IMG/VR virus record: IMGVR_UViG_3300044701_003559
Coordinates: 1-22,432 of that record
Length of the DNA stretch: 22,432 nt
Reading direction: 5' to 3' (one strand)
DNA from: a virus
This document shows, one piece after another, positions 7,936 to 15,732 of this stretch. Numbering within the stretch: the first letter of the stretch is position 1; every line of letters starts with the position of its first letter. The position numbers and the translations under genes were made by a program. The notes under the pieces are model-generated. The model was not told where the DNA came from. It ran no database searches and saw only the letters and a list, made by a program, of their open reading frames with translations.

Positions 7936-8610
7936 CTATCTCTCCACCTTTAGAAGCTCGCTTGTTATTGTAGCATTAGGGGGGGGCGCGAGGGTAGGGG
8001 ATAGGGGGGGAATAGCTAAGGCGGCCGCCTGTAGCGCGGCGGGGACGGCGGCGGCGTTAGGGGCGTTAGCACAAGCTAGGCGGAGGGCCTCCACGGCGGC
8101 GGCGAGCGTATTAATAGCGCTTTGGTACTGCGCGAGGGTGTCTAGCGTAGGCTCAGCTACCGCCCCGCTCTGTGCGGGCGTGGCTCCATCGCTCACCTCT
8201 AGGCGCCCCTGTACTCTTAAAAGGGGCTCCGCGTAAAGCGCCGCCTCTCCCGCTATGATGCGCGCCCCCGCGCTCTTGAGCGCCGTGTGATCGAGGGCGA
8301 GGGCGTCGGGTGGGTACTCGCCCGCCGCGCTGAGTGTCACCTGGGCGGCGCGGTCTGTGGCGACGCTAAAAGAGCCTATAATGAGCGGGGCGTTTGTGGG
8401 CGTGGTGAGGGTGAGCACATCGGCGCCCTCTGGGGGGATCGCGGCGAGCTCGTTAGGTGCGCCGCCTAGCCCTAAAATCTCCGCGTCCGTGTAGAGGCGC
8501 CCGCCCCTGTCAATGAGGTCGGCGTAGGGCGCCCCGTCTATCACACGGCGAGCTACTACGCGCATGAGCCCTAGTACGGGCGCTCTAGCGGGTGGGCCTT
8601 TGCGGATCAT
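7936..8610 (-). CDS. Baseplate spike-like protein (gpV/gp45-like candidate)
   Basis: The 224-residue protein follows the hub gene with a four-base overlap (8607-8610). It starts with basic MIRKGPPARAPVLGLMRVVA, then RRVIDGAPYADLIDRGGRLY, a strand pattern consistent with a small OB-like domain. The middle has repeated short strands (LTLTTPTNAPLIIGSFSV) and a linker with LRVQGRLEVSDGATPAQSG. The last 80 residues are helical and Pro/Ala-rich, ending SELLKVER. Spike proteins pierce the host membrane and follow the hub in many myophages; no terminal His-rich metal tip is present. The assignment is positional plus fold impression; a hub-associated chaperone is possible. Confidence 0.45.
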   Translation of the reverse strand: MIRKGPPARAPVLGLMRVVARRVIDGAPYADLIDRGGRLYTDAEILGLGGAPNELAAIPPEGADVLTLTTPTNAPLIIGSFSVATDRAAQVTLSAAGEYPPDALALDHTALKSAGARIIAGEAALYAEPLLRVQGRLEVSDGATPAQSGAVAEPTLDTLAQYQSAINTLAAAVEALRLACANAPNAAAVPAALQAAALAIPPLSPTLAPPPNATITSELLKVER

Positions 8611-9989
8611 TCAAAAAAACCTCGCGTAAAGCTCAGCGTAGAGCGGCGCGAGATTAGCCCGCCCTCGCTGATGCTGATTGTATGCGTTGCGCTCTCAACA
8701 TAGGCGTATAGCGTGCGGGTGCGCGCGTGGTCGCCTATCGGCGTTTTAATCCATATCCCCGCCGCTAGCTGAGGCTGATAGCGCGCGCTTATATCGCCGC
8801 TCATGTAGCGCTCTTGGTGGCGGGTGATCTGGTCGGTTATATCTACGATATATTGAGAGTGAGCGCTATAGGTGCCCTCAGTCTTGCCGGGGGGGAAATA
8901 GGGCCATTGAGCGCGGTAGAGCCTCAGCCCCGCGCGCTCAATGTCGAGGGGGTCGAGGCGGGGCGATGCGATGAGCCCGAAGCTATCTACGCCGCGCGAG
9001 GCTGTTAGAGGTGAGCTGATGTAAGCGCCGTTTATGCGGTCGGCGTCCGTCTGCGCCGCCCTCAAACTGATCACACCGTCTATAAATGAGGCGCGGGCGC
9101 GCGGGTGGTCGGGCGCCTCTGTTGCACCTATGGCCGCGCCGCTCTCAAGTGCGCCCTCTGTGAAGGGTCTAAACCGGTGGATTAGTACGGGGCGCGCGCC
9201 TAGCGCGAGGCTCAGCCGGTCGCTCGCTGATGTGTCGGGCTCTAAGCTCAAAAAGAGCTCCGTGATTGTGGGGTCTGGGTCGAATATCGAGGTTAAGAGA
9301 GTCCAGGGCGAGCCGGCGGGGGCGGCGGCGGCTGAGACTGCATTAACGGCGGCGCCTGTGATCCCCCGCGCGTCTAGTTGGCGGCGTGGTGCTTCTAGCG
9401 CGGTTGTCGGCTCATCGTAAGCCACACCCACAAGCGCGAGCGACGCCCCCCCCGCGAGGGTGCGGGGTGTTCTGTAGGGGATTGCAAGGGCGGCGAATAG
9501 GCGGGCGAAGGCGGCGCCGATATAAGGCCCGCTAAACGGCGCGGCGATGAGCTGGCGCATAAGCGGCGCCCATTCGTTGAGCTTGTAGATGTGCCCTGGC
9601 GGTGCGCCCACGGCGCGCGCGCTGAGCGCTATTGCTGCCTCGCTCATGTAGTGGATAAAAGAGCCCGCCGTGAGGGTGAGCGCATCGAGGCGCCGTAGTC
9701 CCTCTAGTCCCGCGCTACTGTCGGCGCTTAGGGTGTAGCTCGCGCCTGTAAGGGGGCCCGCGAATACTGCACGCTCTAGACCGCCCACCTGCTCTAAAAT
9801 GACTAGCCACCCGTCGAGGCTCAAAGCGCCCTCGCCCTGTGGGGCGATCTGCTCTAAGAGCGCAAAAGGCGCGGCTAGTGTCACCGTGGCGCTCATGTAA
9901 GGCGCGCGCGTGGTCGCCGTCCATGTGGCGGAGGTGGTATAAGCGGTTAGGTCGCGCCGCTCTGTGTCGGTGTAGAGCTCTACTTTCAA
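8607..9989 (-). CDS. Baseplate hub protein (gpD / gp27-like)
   Basis: The 460-residue protein follows the tape measure, as hub genes do. The start has a short strand series (MKVELYTDTERRDLTAYTTS, SATWTATTRAPYMSATVTLA), like hub proteins that handle user-like beta domains. The C-terminal end YVESATHTISISEGGLISRR then STLSFTRGF is characteristic: a phrase of the kind V-E-S-x-x-H-x-I-S with a final T-L-S-F-x-R-G recurs in phage hub/late control D proteins. The hub links the tube end to the spike. The start overlaps the tape measure stop by four bases. The call is good on C-terminus plus position. Confidence 0.7.
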   Translation of the reverse strand: MKVELYTDTERRDLTAYTTSATWTATTRAPYMSATVTLAAPFALLEQIAPQGEGALSLDGWLVILEQVGGLERAVFAGPLTGASYTLSADSSAGLEGLRRLDALTLTAGSFIHYMSEAAIALSARAVGAPPGHIYKLNEWAPLMRQLIAAPFSGPYIGAAFARLFAALAIPYRTPRTLAGGASLALVGVAYDEPTTALEAPRRQLDARGITGAAVNAVSAAAAPAGSPWTLLTSIFDPDPTITELFLSLEPDTSASDRLSLALGARPVLIHRFRPFTEGALESGAAIGATEAPDHPRARASFIDGVISLRAAQTDADRINGAYISSPLTASRGVDSFGLIASPRLDPLDIERAGLRLYRAQWPYFPPGKTEGTYSAHSQYIVDITDQITRHQERYMSGDISARYQPQLAAGIWIKTPIGDHARTRTLYAYVESATHTISISEGGLISRRSTLSFTRGFFE

Positions 9990-11590
9990 GGGGTGTACCT
10001 CGCTATTTTATCGAGGGCGGCGGCTACACCTGCGGCTAGCGCGGTGATCTTGTCGCTGGCGTCGGTAAACTTGAGCATAGCGCTTTTAATGTCTGTGCTG
10101 ATCTGCGTGAGCTCCACTAACAGCGGCTCATTAGCTCGCGCTTGGTTGATAAGCGTTTGATCTGCCCTAGCTTGTGCGGCGCTCACGGTGAGGCCCGCCT
10201 GCACCTGCCGCCGCGTCTGCCTTGCGCCTAGCTCTAGCGCGTCTGAGCCTGTGTAGGCTGATAGCCCGTTAGCTAGTCGTTGAGCCTCGCCCGCGCCTAT
10301 TCCGGGGATAGAAGCGAGCCCGAGCGCGGCGCCCTCGCCGCCTAGCTGGCTCTTTAATATCTCCTGTACCCTGCGCGGGTCTGCTTGTATCTGCTCCATG
10401 ATTTGGAGCGCCTCTAGGGGGCTCTCCGCTTTGCTAAAGGCCTCCGCCTGTATCGCCGCGTCCACTAGCCCGCCAAACTGCCCCGCAAAGCCTGAGCGGG
10501 CGCCCGCCGCCGCCCCGCCTAGCGCCTGGGTGATCTGTAGAGGCCTCAGCCCTGTTCTACCTGTAGCCGCGCTCACGGCGCGCACAGTCGCCGCGAGCCC
10601 CTGCCCCGTGGTGGTGATGCCTTGCCCCGCGAGGTTGTCTATAGCGCCCTGCATACCCGCCAAAAAGCGGCTCACCCCTGCGCCGCGAAGGTCTAGCCCC
10701 TGCTCTGCTAGGTTCCTCATCTGAAAAGCAAGCTCATAAGAGGCGCGGGCGCTCTGCTCTCCTTGTGGCCCCGTTCCCGCTTGGCTAATCGCGCCCGCTA
10801 GTGAGCTGATCATTTGCGGGCTGAGTCCTTGCTTCTGCGCTGTGGCGAGGTCGCCTAGCGTCGCCTCTAGGTCGCCGAAGGTCTGAGCGAGCCCGAAGGC
10901 GGAGGCGCTTGAGCCCATGAGCTGGCGGGCCTCGCTCGCTCCAAAACCTAGAGAGGCAATAGAGGCGGCGGCGCGTGTTGCGGCGCCCTGTGTGCTTTGG
11001 CCGTTCATGTCAACGGTGCCCGCTATCATCGCCTCTAGCCCCTCTAGCCCGCTCGCCTGCCCTGCGAGCGCCTCGCGCGCCTGTAGAGAGGCGCCCTTTA
11101 TCCCTAGATATGCGCTGAGTACGCTACTGCCGATAGCCCATGAGGGTAAGTTTCCGGCGACTGTGCCAAGCTGAGAGACTACGCCGCCGGCGCTTTGGCC
11201 TGCGAGATTGCCGATAAGGTTTAGACCGTAGCCCGCCGCGCCCATCGCGCCCCCGCCTGCTGATGGTGCAGGGGCGCCGGGTGCAGGGGCGCCGGGTGCA
11301 GGGGTGCCAGGTGCCGCGCCGGGGTTGTAGTAGGGTGAGCTTGGTTGCATATGGCGGGGCAAAAAGCGCCCGCGCTCATCGCGGAGGAGGGGGGCGCCTG
11401 GTGCGGGCGCGGGGGCCGGTGCAGGGGCGGGCGCTGGCGCTGGCGCGGGGGCGCCGGGCGCGGGTGGCCCCCCTACGGGTATATTAGCGGCTTGGCGAGC
11501 GAGCTGTTCGAGGTGGCGTTTGAGCGTCTCAATGTCTTTGATCGCGCCCGCCTCGTCGAGGTTGATTTTGATTGTGACCTCTGAGCTCAT
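9986..11590 (-). CDS. Tape measure protein
   Basis: The 534-residue protein sets tail length and is threaded in the tube. After a short N-terminal domain (VTIKINLDEAGAIKDIETLK, about 5-24) it has a Pro/Ala-rich stretch of PAPAPA repeats (about 41-68) and a second GAPAPGAPAP stretch (about 92-112). The rest is small-residue-rich and helical, with a weakly hydrophobic segment near 113-170 (YGLNLIGNLAGQSAGGV and AIGSSVLSAYLGIKGA). It overlaps both neighbours by four bases. At about 1.5 angstrom per residue the length would predict a tail near 80 nm, if the whole protein extends. Two consecutive Pro/Ala linkers are unusual for a tape measure. The call rests mainly on size, composition and position. 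Confidence 0.8.
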   Translation of the reverse strand: MSSEVTIKINLDEAGAIKDIETLKRHLEQLARQAANIPVGGPPAPGAPAPAPAPAPAPAPAPAPGAPLLRDERGRFLPRHMQPSSPYYNPGAAPGTPAPGAPAPGAPAPSAGGGAMGAAGYGLNLIGNLAGQSAGGVVSQLGTVAGNLPSWAIGSSVLSAYLGIKGASLQAREALAGQASGLEGLEAMIAGTVDMNGQSTQGAATRAAASIASLGFGASEARQLMGSSASAFGLAQTFGDLEATLGDLATAQKQGLSPQMISSLAGAISQAGTGPQGEQSARASYELAFQMRNLAEQGLDLRGAGVSRFLAGMQGAIDNLAGQGITTTGQGLAATVRAVSAATGRTGLRPLQITQALGGAAAGARSGFAGQFGGLVDAAIQAEAFSKAESPLEALQIMEQIQADPRRVQEILKSQLGGEGAALGLASIPGIGAGEAQRLANGLSAYTGSDALELGARQTRRQVQAGLTVSAAQARADQTLINQARANEPLLVELTQISTDIKSAMLKFTDASDKITALAAGVAAALDKIARYTP

Positions 11591-11874
11591 TTGTACCTCG
11601 CGCGCTCTTGTTCATCTATCCAAGCGACACCCGTTAGGGCGGGCTGATCGGCCTTTATCTTAGCACATTCCGCCGGCTGAGCCGCGTTAAAAGCCTCGTC
11701 GCTCAGCTCCATTAGCCCGCGCTCAATCACGCTGGCGGGGTGAGCGTTGGGGCGCGTGGGGTCGAGGGGGCACGGCTCAAAGTGCGGGTAAAGTGAGGCG
11801 CTTAATCTCCACGCGGGGCTCTTTCGCTGTATCTGCGCCCGCCTCCAGGTGTCCGCGAAAAAATGCGCGCTCAT
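11587..11874 (-). CDS. Tail assembly chaperone, downstream (T-like) frame
   Basis: The 95-residue frame overlaps the first chaperone by 98 bases and ends with a four-base ATGA overlap with the tape measure gene (11587-11590). A very strong SD six bases before its ATG (11874) supports separate translation; the T6 run shortly after supports an alternative fusion product by frameshifting. The first 33 residues are encoded antiphase to the upstream protein. The unique part (about 34-95) contains PCPLDPTRPNAHPASVIERG, SDEAFNAAQPAECAKIKADQ and a short polar end. A T-like frame in this slot is standard in many tailed phages. It might be expressed only as a fusion, only alone, or both. Confidence 0.65.
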   Translation of the reverse strand: MSAHFFADTWRRAQIQRKSPAWRLSASLYPHFEPCPLDPTRPNAHPASVIERGLMELSDEAFNAAQPAECAKIKADQPALTGVAWIDEQERARYK

Positions 11875-12229
11875 GAGCGCTCACCTCCTCAAAAAGCGCG
11901 AATAAAAGGGGGTCATAGAGCCCCGCCCATTCGCTCAGCCATGCGGGCGCGTCTGTGAGGCTGTAGGCTAGCGTTGCCGTCGCCCATATGCGGAGCTGAG
12001 CGGCGGCGGGTAGGTCGTCAAAGCGCGAGGGCGCGGCGAGCTCCGCCGCGAGGCGGTCGCGCGCGATCTTGGCGCTCATATCCATTACGCGCGCGGTGAC
12101 GGTGGCGCGGCGCACCTGCCCGCCGAGCTCTGTTTCAATGTTCAACACCCGCTCTAAGCCTGTGGGGGGCTCGGAGGCGGGCGCTGTGGTGGCGGGCGCT
12201 TTGTGCTGCGTCTTGAGGTGCTCAAACAT
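11777..12229 (-). CDS. Tail assembly chaperone, upstream (gpG-like) frame
   Basis: The 150-residue protein lies between tube and tape measure, the universal place of tail assembly chaperones that bind the tape measure protein before tube growth. It is acidic-helical, with a disordered Pro/Ala start (about 8-25), then RVLNIETELGGQVRRATVTA and a helical half LRIWATATLAYSLTDAPAWL. Its last 33 codons overlap the next gene, which is in the -2/+1 frame. Codons for Phe123-Phe124 form a T6 run (11858-11863) where a ribosome could move into the second frame. Sequence similarity to named chaperones is not obvious; the assignment uses position and gene pairing. Confidence 0.7.
   Translation of the reverse strand: MFEHLKTQHKAPATTAPASEPPTGLERVLNIETELGGQVRRATVTARVMDMSAKIARDRLAAELAAPSRFDDLPAAAQLRIWATATLAYSLTDAPAWLSEWAGLYDPLLFALFEEVSAHERAFFRGHLEAGADTAKEPRVEIKRLTLPAL
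11858..11863 (-). other. Candidate slippery site for -2/+1 frameshift
   Basis: The minus-strand sequence GCA TTT TTT CGC (Ala-Phe-Phe-Arg in the first frame) is read as CAT TTT TTC in the second frame. tRNA-Phe can re-pair exactly after a +1 move in the P site or a -2 move. A shift here would make a fusion of about 213-214 residues. Phage Mu makes its chaperone pair by a -2 shift, so the geometry has a precedent, although the site sequence differs. Confidence 0.4.
11881..11890 (-). promoter_or_regulatory. Strong internal Shine-Dalgarno within the chaperone gene
   Basis: GAGGAGGTGA on the minus strand is a near-perfect match to the 16S anti-SD complement and is six bases before the ATG at 11874 of the second chaperone frame. 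It encodes Glu-Glu-Val in the first frame. It probably starts independent translation of the second frame; it could also stimulate frameshifting downstream. Confidence 0.7.
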
Positions 12230-12287
12230 TCGGGGGGCTCCTTGTGGGGGGCCCTCAGTCTAAGCGCCTCGAGCGCGTGTGTCTAGC
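12230..12287 (-). other. Intergenic gap between tube and chaperone genes
   Basis: This 58-base gap is the largest in the window. Reading toward the chaperone gene it holds a weak hairpin with matching arms CTAAGC/GCTTAG around a 20-base loop, then a C-rich run, then AAGGAG (12238-12243) nine bases before the ATG at 12229. There is no T-tract, so it is not a typical terminator. It may serve as an RNA processing or attenuation element, but nothing shows this directly. Confidence 0.3.
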
Positions 12288-12716
12288 TTAGGCGCCGGGG
12301 TAGATGATCCGGCGCACATCAAAGCTAAGGTTCTCGCTAAATAGGCTCTGGGCGTCCACCCTAAAAGAGCGCGTTGAGGGCTTACAGCCCTGTAGCGTCA
12401 AAAGCGTCTCGCCGGTGGTGTCATCAATCACGGCGAAGTCTAGCGCGGGCGTGGCTAAAACCGTCGCCGTGTCGCCCTGCGTCCACACGCCGAGCCCCTC
12501 TAGCGGGGTGCGCTGAATACGCATAGCCGCGACGCTCATATTAACGGTGCGCCTAACGGGCGTGATCTCCTGCGAGTCAATATCACCGATAACATCCACG
12601 CGCTGATTTTGGATTGTCTCAGTTACATCAACGCCCGTCGCCCACCCCACCTCTTGACCGGTGGCGGCGAGGTACACCTTACAGCTTGCGCCGCTGATAG
12701 CTCTATATGCAGGCAT
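12288..12716 (-). CDS. Tail tube protein
   Basis: The 142-residue protein starts MPAYRAISGASCKVYLAATG and has the compact beta pattern of tube subunits: GWATGVDVTETIQNQRVDVI, then DIDSQEITPVRRTVNMSV, a central loop and FSENLSFDVRRIIYPGA at the end. Length and position directly after the sheath are as expected for tubes of P2/Mu/T4-like phages. It stacks in rings inside the sheath and is the channel for DNA. An AAAGGAG site, directly after the sheath stop, sets the start. Confidence 0.88.
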   Translation of the reverse strand: MPAYRAISGASCKVYLAATGQEVGWATGVDVTETIQNQRVDVIGDIDSQEITPVRRTVNMSVAAMRIQRTPLEGLGVWTQGDTATVLATPALDFAVIDDTTGETLLTLQGCKPSTRSFRVDAQSLFSENLSFDVRRIIYPGA

Positions 12717-12729
12717 TTTTTAGGCTCCT

Positions 12730-14376
12730 TTAGGCGCTGATGCGCTGAGCTATCGCGGTGATAGCGATAAAGTTAAGGGGCTCGACCGGCGCGACCTGGT
12801 AAGAGATCGCCACCTGATCGCCTAAGTCCTCAAGCGTGACGCCTTGATAGGCCTTAATGCGCCCGTCGCGCACCTGCGCCGCGAGGCGCGCGTTAACGCG
12901 GCTCTCAATGAGGCTCATCTGTGAGGCCTTAGTAGGGCGCCCGATTTGGTCGGCTAGCGCTGTGCGGAGGTCGCGCACAGAAAAGAGCACGCTCTCATAC
13001 GCGCTAATCTCGGTGTAAACGGGGTTATTATCCTCAAGCCATGAGGTTAGGCTACGCTCAACGCGGGGCCCGATTTGGTCGCGGGTGATCACACATAGCC
13101 CCGCCCTCAGCGCCTGCTCAATGTCGGCGTGCGTGTCCCACACCTGCGCCGTTGAGAGGATCGCGGGGCGCTTACGGGTGAGGGGCTCGCCCACATCTGA
13201 GCCCGCCTGCATGGCGGCGAGGATCAACGCCGTATAACGGGCGTCAAGCGCTGTAATACGCCCGCGCGGGTCGTTCACGGTGACGCTCTGAGCGGCTAGC
13301 GCGACGCCTGGGTTATTGAGGGCGGCGGCGAGGGTGCGCGCGGAGGTTAAAACGGTCGTTGAGGGGATAGCCGCGTATGCTTGGCGCTCGTAGCCTGCGA
13401 GGGCGGCGGCGGTGAGGTGTGCGGGTAGTAGTGAATGAGCGGCGCTGTCCGTGCTGAACATACACACAAGCTGAACGCTCTGCGCCTCGATAGCCTCAAG
13501 CGCGGCGCTCCACCCTAGCGCGCTCCCCTGCGCGCCGCCGGTGGCGTACTGCGTCGAGGTGCTAAGGGTGCCTGCGCTGCTTGTGGTGTCCTGGCTCGCG
13601 GTCACTAGGCGCGAGGCGCTGAGGGCGGCGGTGAGGGCGCGCCCCGGCGCCTTATAGGTGAGCGTCGCGCCGTTTGAGACTGAGCTTAGTGTGTAGTCGA
13701 GCTCTGCGAGGGTGATTAGCCCCGGCTCGATGAGCTCCGCGCTAATATCCTCCAGGCCGTTGAGGATCGCCACGGCGGCGCGGAGGTCGGGCGCCTCGCT
13801 CTCGGTGATAGTGGCGAGGATCACCCCGCCGCTAGCCTCAAGCGTGATAACGCCCTCCTCAACGGTGAGCGCGAGGCTCCCGCCGGTGTTGTTGGTGAGC
13901 GTAAATAGGGCGTTGGAGGTCGCGCTAAAGCTCTCGCTGAGCCCCCCGCGATTAAGCGCTAGGCTAAGGCTATCGCCGCTCACGGTGAGGGCGGCGCTTA
14001 GGCGGTTCCCGCGCGGGCCATACACCTTTGAGGTGAGGATCACGGGCCCAAAGTCCACGCTGGCGGCGGTGCAGGCCTCGCGGGCGTTGATCATGATGAG
14101 CGCGGAGGCGCCACGGTTGGCGAGGGGGTCGTTTGAGGGGTTGAAGCTGAGCGCGGCGAGCTGTGCTAGGTCGGCGTCGCTTGTGTCATAAGAGCTCATC
14201 GCGCGCCGTGAGGTAAACTCTACGGGCGTGGCGGTGGGGAATGTGGGAAAATCGCCCACTAGCGCGAGCCGCCCGCTATCGGGGGCCCCGCCGCTTAGGG
14301 CGCTCGCGTCAATGCGCGCATAGATACCGGGGCGCGCGGTCGCGGGGAGCCCGGTTAGCGTTAGGGTGCTCGGCAT
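12730..14376 (-). CDS. Contractile tail sheath protein
   Basis: The 548-residue protein is the sheath subunit. Features seen: an N-terminal PGIYARIDASALSGG and GRLALVGDFPT, typical of the sheath start where the protein handles the adjacent subunits; a beta-rich middle with SKVYGPRGNRLSAAL; and a helical/beta C-terminal region with RDLRTALADQIGRPTKASQM, ESRVNARLAAQVRDGRI and ISYQVAPVEPLNFIAITA, the conserved sheath C-terminus that clasps tube and neighbours. It sits just before the tube gene. A CAGGAG site lies before the ATG. Presence of a sheath gene is the main evidence for a myovirus. High confidence. Confidence 0.9.
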   Translation of the reverse strand: MPSTLTLTGLPATARPGIYARIDASALSGGAPDSGRLALVGDFPTFPTATPVEFTSRRAMSSYDTSDADLAQLAALSFNPSNDPLANRGASALIMINAREACTAASVDFGPVILTSKVYGPRGNRLSAALTVSGDSLSLALNRGGLSESFSATSNALFTLTNNTGGSLALTVEEGVITLEASGGVILATITESEAPDLRAAVAILNGLEDISAELIEPGLITLAELDYTLSSVSNGATLTYKAPGRALTAALSASRLVTASQDTTSSAGTLSTSTQYATGGAQGSALGWSAALEAIEAQSVQLVCMFSTDSAAHSLLPAHLTAAALAGYERQAYAAIPSTTVLTSARTLAAALNNPGVALAAQSVTVNDPRGRITALDARYTALILAAMQAGSDVGEPLTRKRPAILSTAQVWDTHADIEQALRAGLCVITRDQIGPRVERSLTSWLEDNNPVYTEISAYESVLFSVRDLRTALADQIGRPTKASQMSLIESRVNARLAAQVRDGRIKAYQGVTLEDLGDQVAISYQVAPVEPLNFIAITAIAQRISA

Positions 14377-14411
14377 AGCGTTTTTACTCCTGCCTTGTAG
14401 GTGTCCTGTGC

Positions 14412-14417
14412 ATTATA
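14412..14417 (-). promoter_or_regulatory. Possible -10 box upstream of the sheath gene
   Basis: TATAAT on the minus strand lies in one of the longest gaps of the window (14377-14419, 43 bases), about 35 bases before the sheath ATG. No good -35 box is seen at 16 to 18 bases upstream, so it may be chance. A GC-rich genome rarely has this hexamer between genes, which is why it is listed. Confidence 0.2.
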
Positions 14418-14419
14418 GC

Positions 14420-15031
14420 CTAAAGCGCGCCGCTTGTTATAGGTTGTACGCGCCCGTTAGGTGTGAGCCCTAGAGTAAGGGGGCCTAGCGTGCTATCCCA
14501 CGCGCCGAGCCGTGTAGCGCCCTCCATGAGTCGCCCGCGTAGCTCTAGCCGGCGCACATAAACGCCGAGCTCCTCCGCGCTGAGCGTCTCATGTGGCGCT
14601 AGCTCGCTCATCGTGCCTGTTTCAATGTAGATGTAGCCGTTGCGCAAAAAGTCGGCGCGCGCCTGCTGTAGCGCCTTTAAGACGGTCTGCGCTAGAGCGT
14701 CTGCTTCATCTGCTCCGCGCGCGAGTATCTCAAGCGTTGCGCTCTGCTCGCTTATGAGGCTCTCGCCGCCGTTCCAAGTGCCGCCTAGCGGGCGGTCTGT
14801 CACGCGGCGGGCGGTGAGCTGTGCGATTACACAGGGGGGCTTAGCTAGTCCCGCCTGTGCGTAGGGGCGGAGGTCGGGCGCTTGGGCGCTGAGCTCTGTG
14901 TAAAGCGCGTCTAGGTGCGCGCTGTTGCTCGCCGTGTCGCTGAATAGCGCGACCCACGCCGCTTTATTCGCGGGTGTAAAGTAGTAGGCTAGCGCGGGCT
15001 GTAGGGCGCTGAGCGCGTGATGATGTATCAT
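14420..15031 (-). CDS. Tail terminator candidate
   Basis: This 203-residue protein is the last gene before the sheath, the usual place of the tail terminator, which caps the tail tube and sheath and joins the tail to the head. It has a mixed alpha/beta pattern: a helical start, then SATLEILARGADEADALAQT, where a strand is followed by a helix as in terminator proteins, then FLRNGYIYIETGT and YVRRLELRGRL strands. Nothing else is diagnostic. The start overlaps the previous gene by four bases. The assignment is mainly positional, and a minor neck protein is the alternative. Confidence 0.5.
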   Translation of the reverse strand: MIHHHALSALQPALAYYFTPANKAAWVALFSDTASNSAHLDALYTELSAQAPDLRPYAQAGLAKPPCVIAQLTARRVTDRPLGGTWNGGESLISEQSATLEILARGADEADALAQTVLKALQQARADFLRNGYIYIETGTMSELAPHETLSAEELGVYVRRLELRGRLMEGATRLGAWDSTLGPLTLGLTPNGRVQPITSGAL

Positions 15032-15732
15032 AGGCCCGCCGCCTGTACTAGCTGAGGGATTTGAGCGGCGACGCGCGCCGCGAGGTTAGCGGCGGGGCGT
15101 CCTGGGTGTTGCCACGCGTCCGCGCGCTTTGTGCTGACCGTGCGCCATGCGGCGTAAGTGGTGTTTGTGCCTGGTGCGCCTGCGGCGGTTGTAGTCGTCG
15201 CCTCTAGCCTCACCATACCGCTAAGCGCTGGTGAGGTGCTCCTAATCCCTAGCTTATTGATGAAGTGCGCTGAGGGGTTGGAGTAGCGCCCGCCGATAAG
15301 TAGGCGCCCGCCCGTGGCGCTCATCGAGGGCGCAAGCTGGCGCGCGGCCGTTTGCGCCCCTCGCCCGCCGTACTCTTTAATATCCGCCGCCGTGCGTCTA
15401 AACATGATGTACCTGTAAGGCTCACCCTTACGCGGCCCGCTCTTTACATAGCGGATAGGTGAGGCGCCGGGGCGCTGTGTGCGGAGTAGATAGGCCCGCA
15501 TATCATGCGCTGCTACGCCCTCCTCGATCATGAGGGGCACTATTCCGCTAAGGGATATGATTACATGATTAGCGCTCACCTCGCGTATCTGTATAGCGCG
15601 CTTGTAGAGGTTGAGCGTGCTCTTGAGCCCGTAAGCCTGCGCCTCTGCCTTCCACGCCGCCGCGACTACCTCAGCGACGCGATAGGCGCGCGCTAGCCGG
15701 CTCGCCTGATCAATCCCTGTGCTAAGTGTCAT
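15028..15732 (-). CDS. HK97 gp10-like tail-completion / neck protein
   Basis: The 234-residue protein has a helical start, an SLSGIVPLMIEEGVAAHDMR stretch at about 60-79 and a C-terminal FRTVSTKR...WQHPGRPAA pattern (here WRTVSTKRADAWQHPGRPAA). The W-x-HPG ending with a preceding T-V-S strand is characteristic of HK97 gp10-like and related neck/tail-completion proteins. These proteins act at the head-tail junction. It overlaps both neighbours by four bases. The N-terminal region is enlarged compared with the shorter siphophage gp10 proteins. Family call fairly good, precise role inferred. Confidence 0.65.
   Translation of the reverse strand: MTLSTGIDQASRLARAYRVAEVVAAAWKAEAQAYGLKSTLNLYKRAIQIREVSANHVIISLSGIVPLMIEEGVAAHDMRAYLLRTQRPGASPIRYVKSGPRKGEPYRYIMFRRTAADIKEYGGRGAQTAARQLAPSMSATGGRLLIGGRYSNPSAHFINKLGIRSTSPALSGMVRLEATTTTAAGAPGTNTTYAAWRTVSTKRADAWQHPGRPAANLAARVAAQIPQLVQAAGL

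Noticed and set aside
12230-12287. Possible rho-independent terminator between tube and chaperone
   Set aside because: The inverted repeat has only a six-base stem with a long loop and no T-tract follows, and the next gene has a strong ribosome site, so read-through is expected.
13712-14191. Plus-strand open frame of 159 codons
   Set aside because: Antisense to the sheath gene, no conserved pattern; the sheath assignment is secure.
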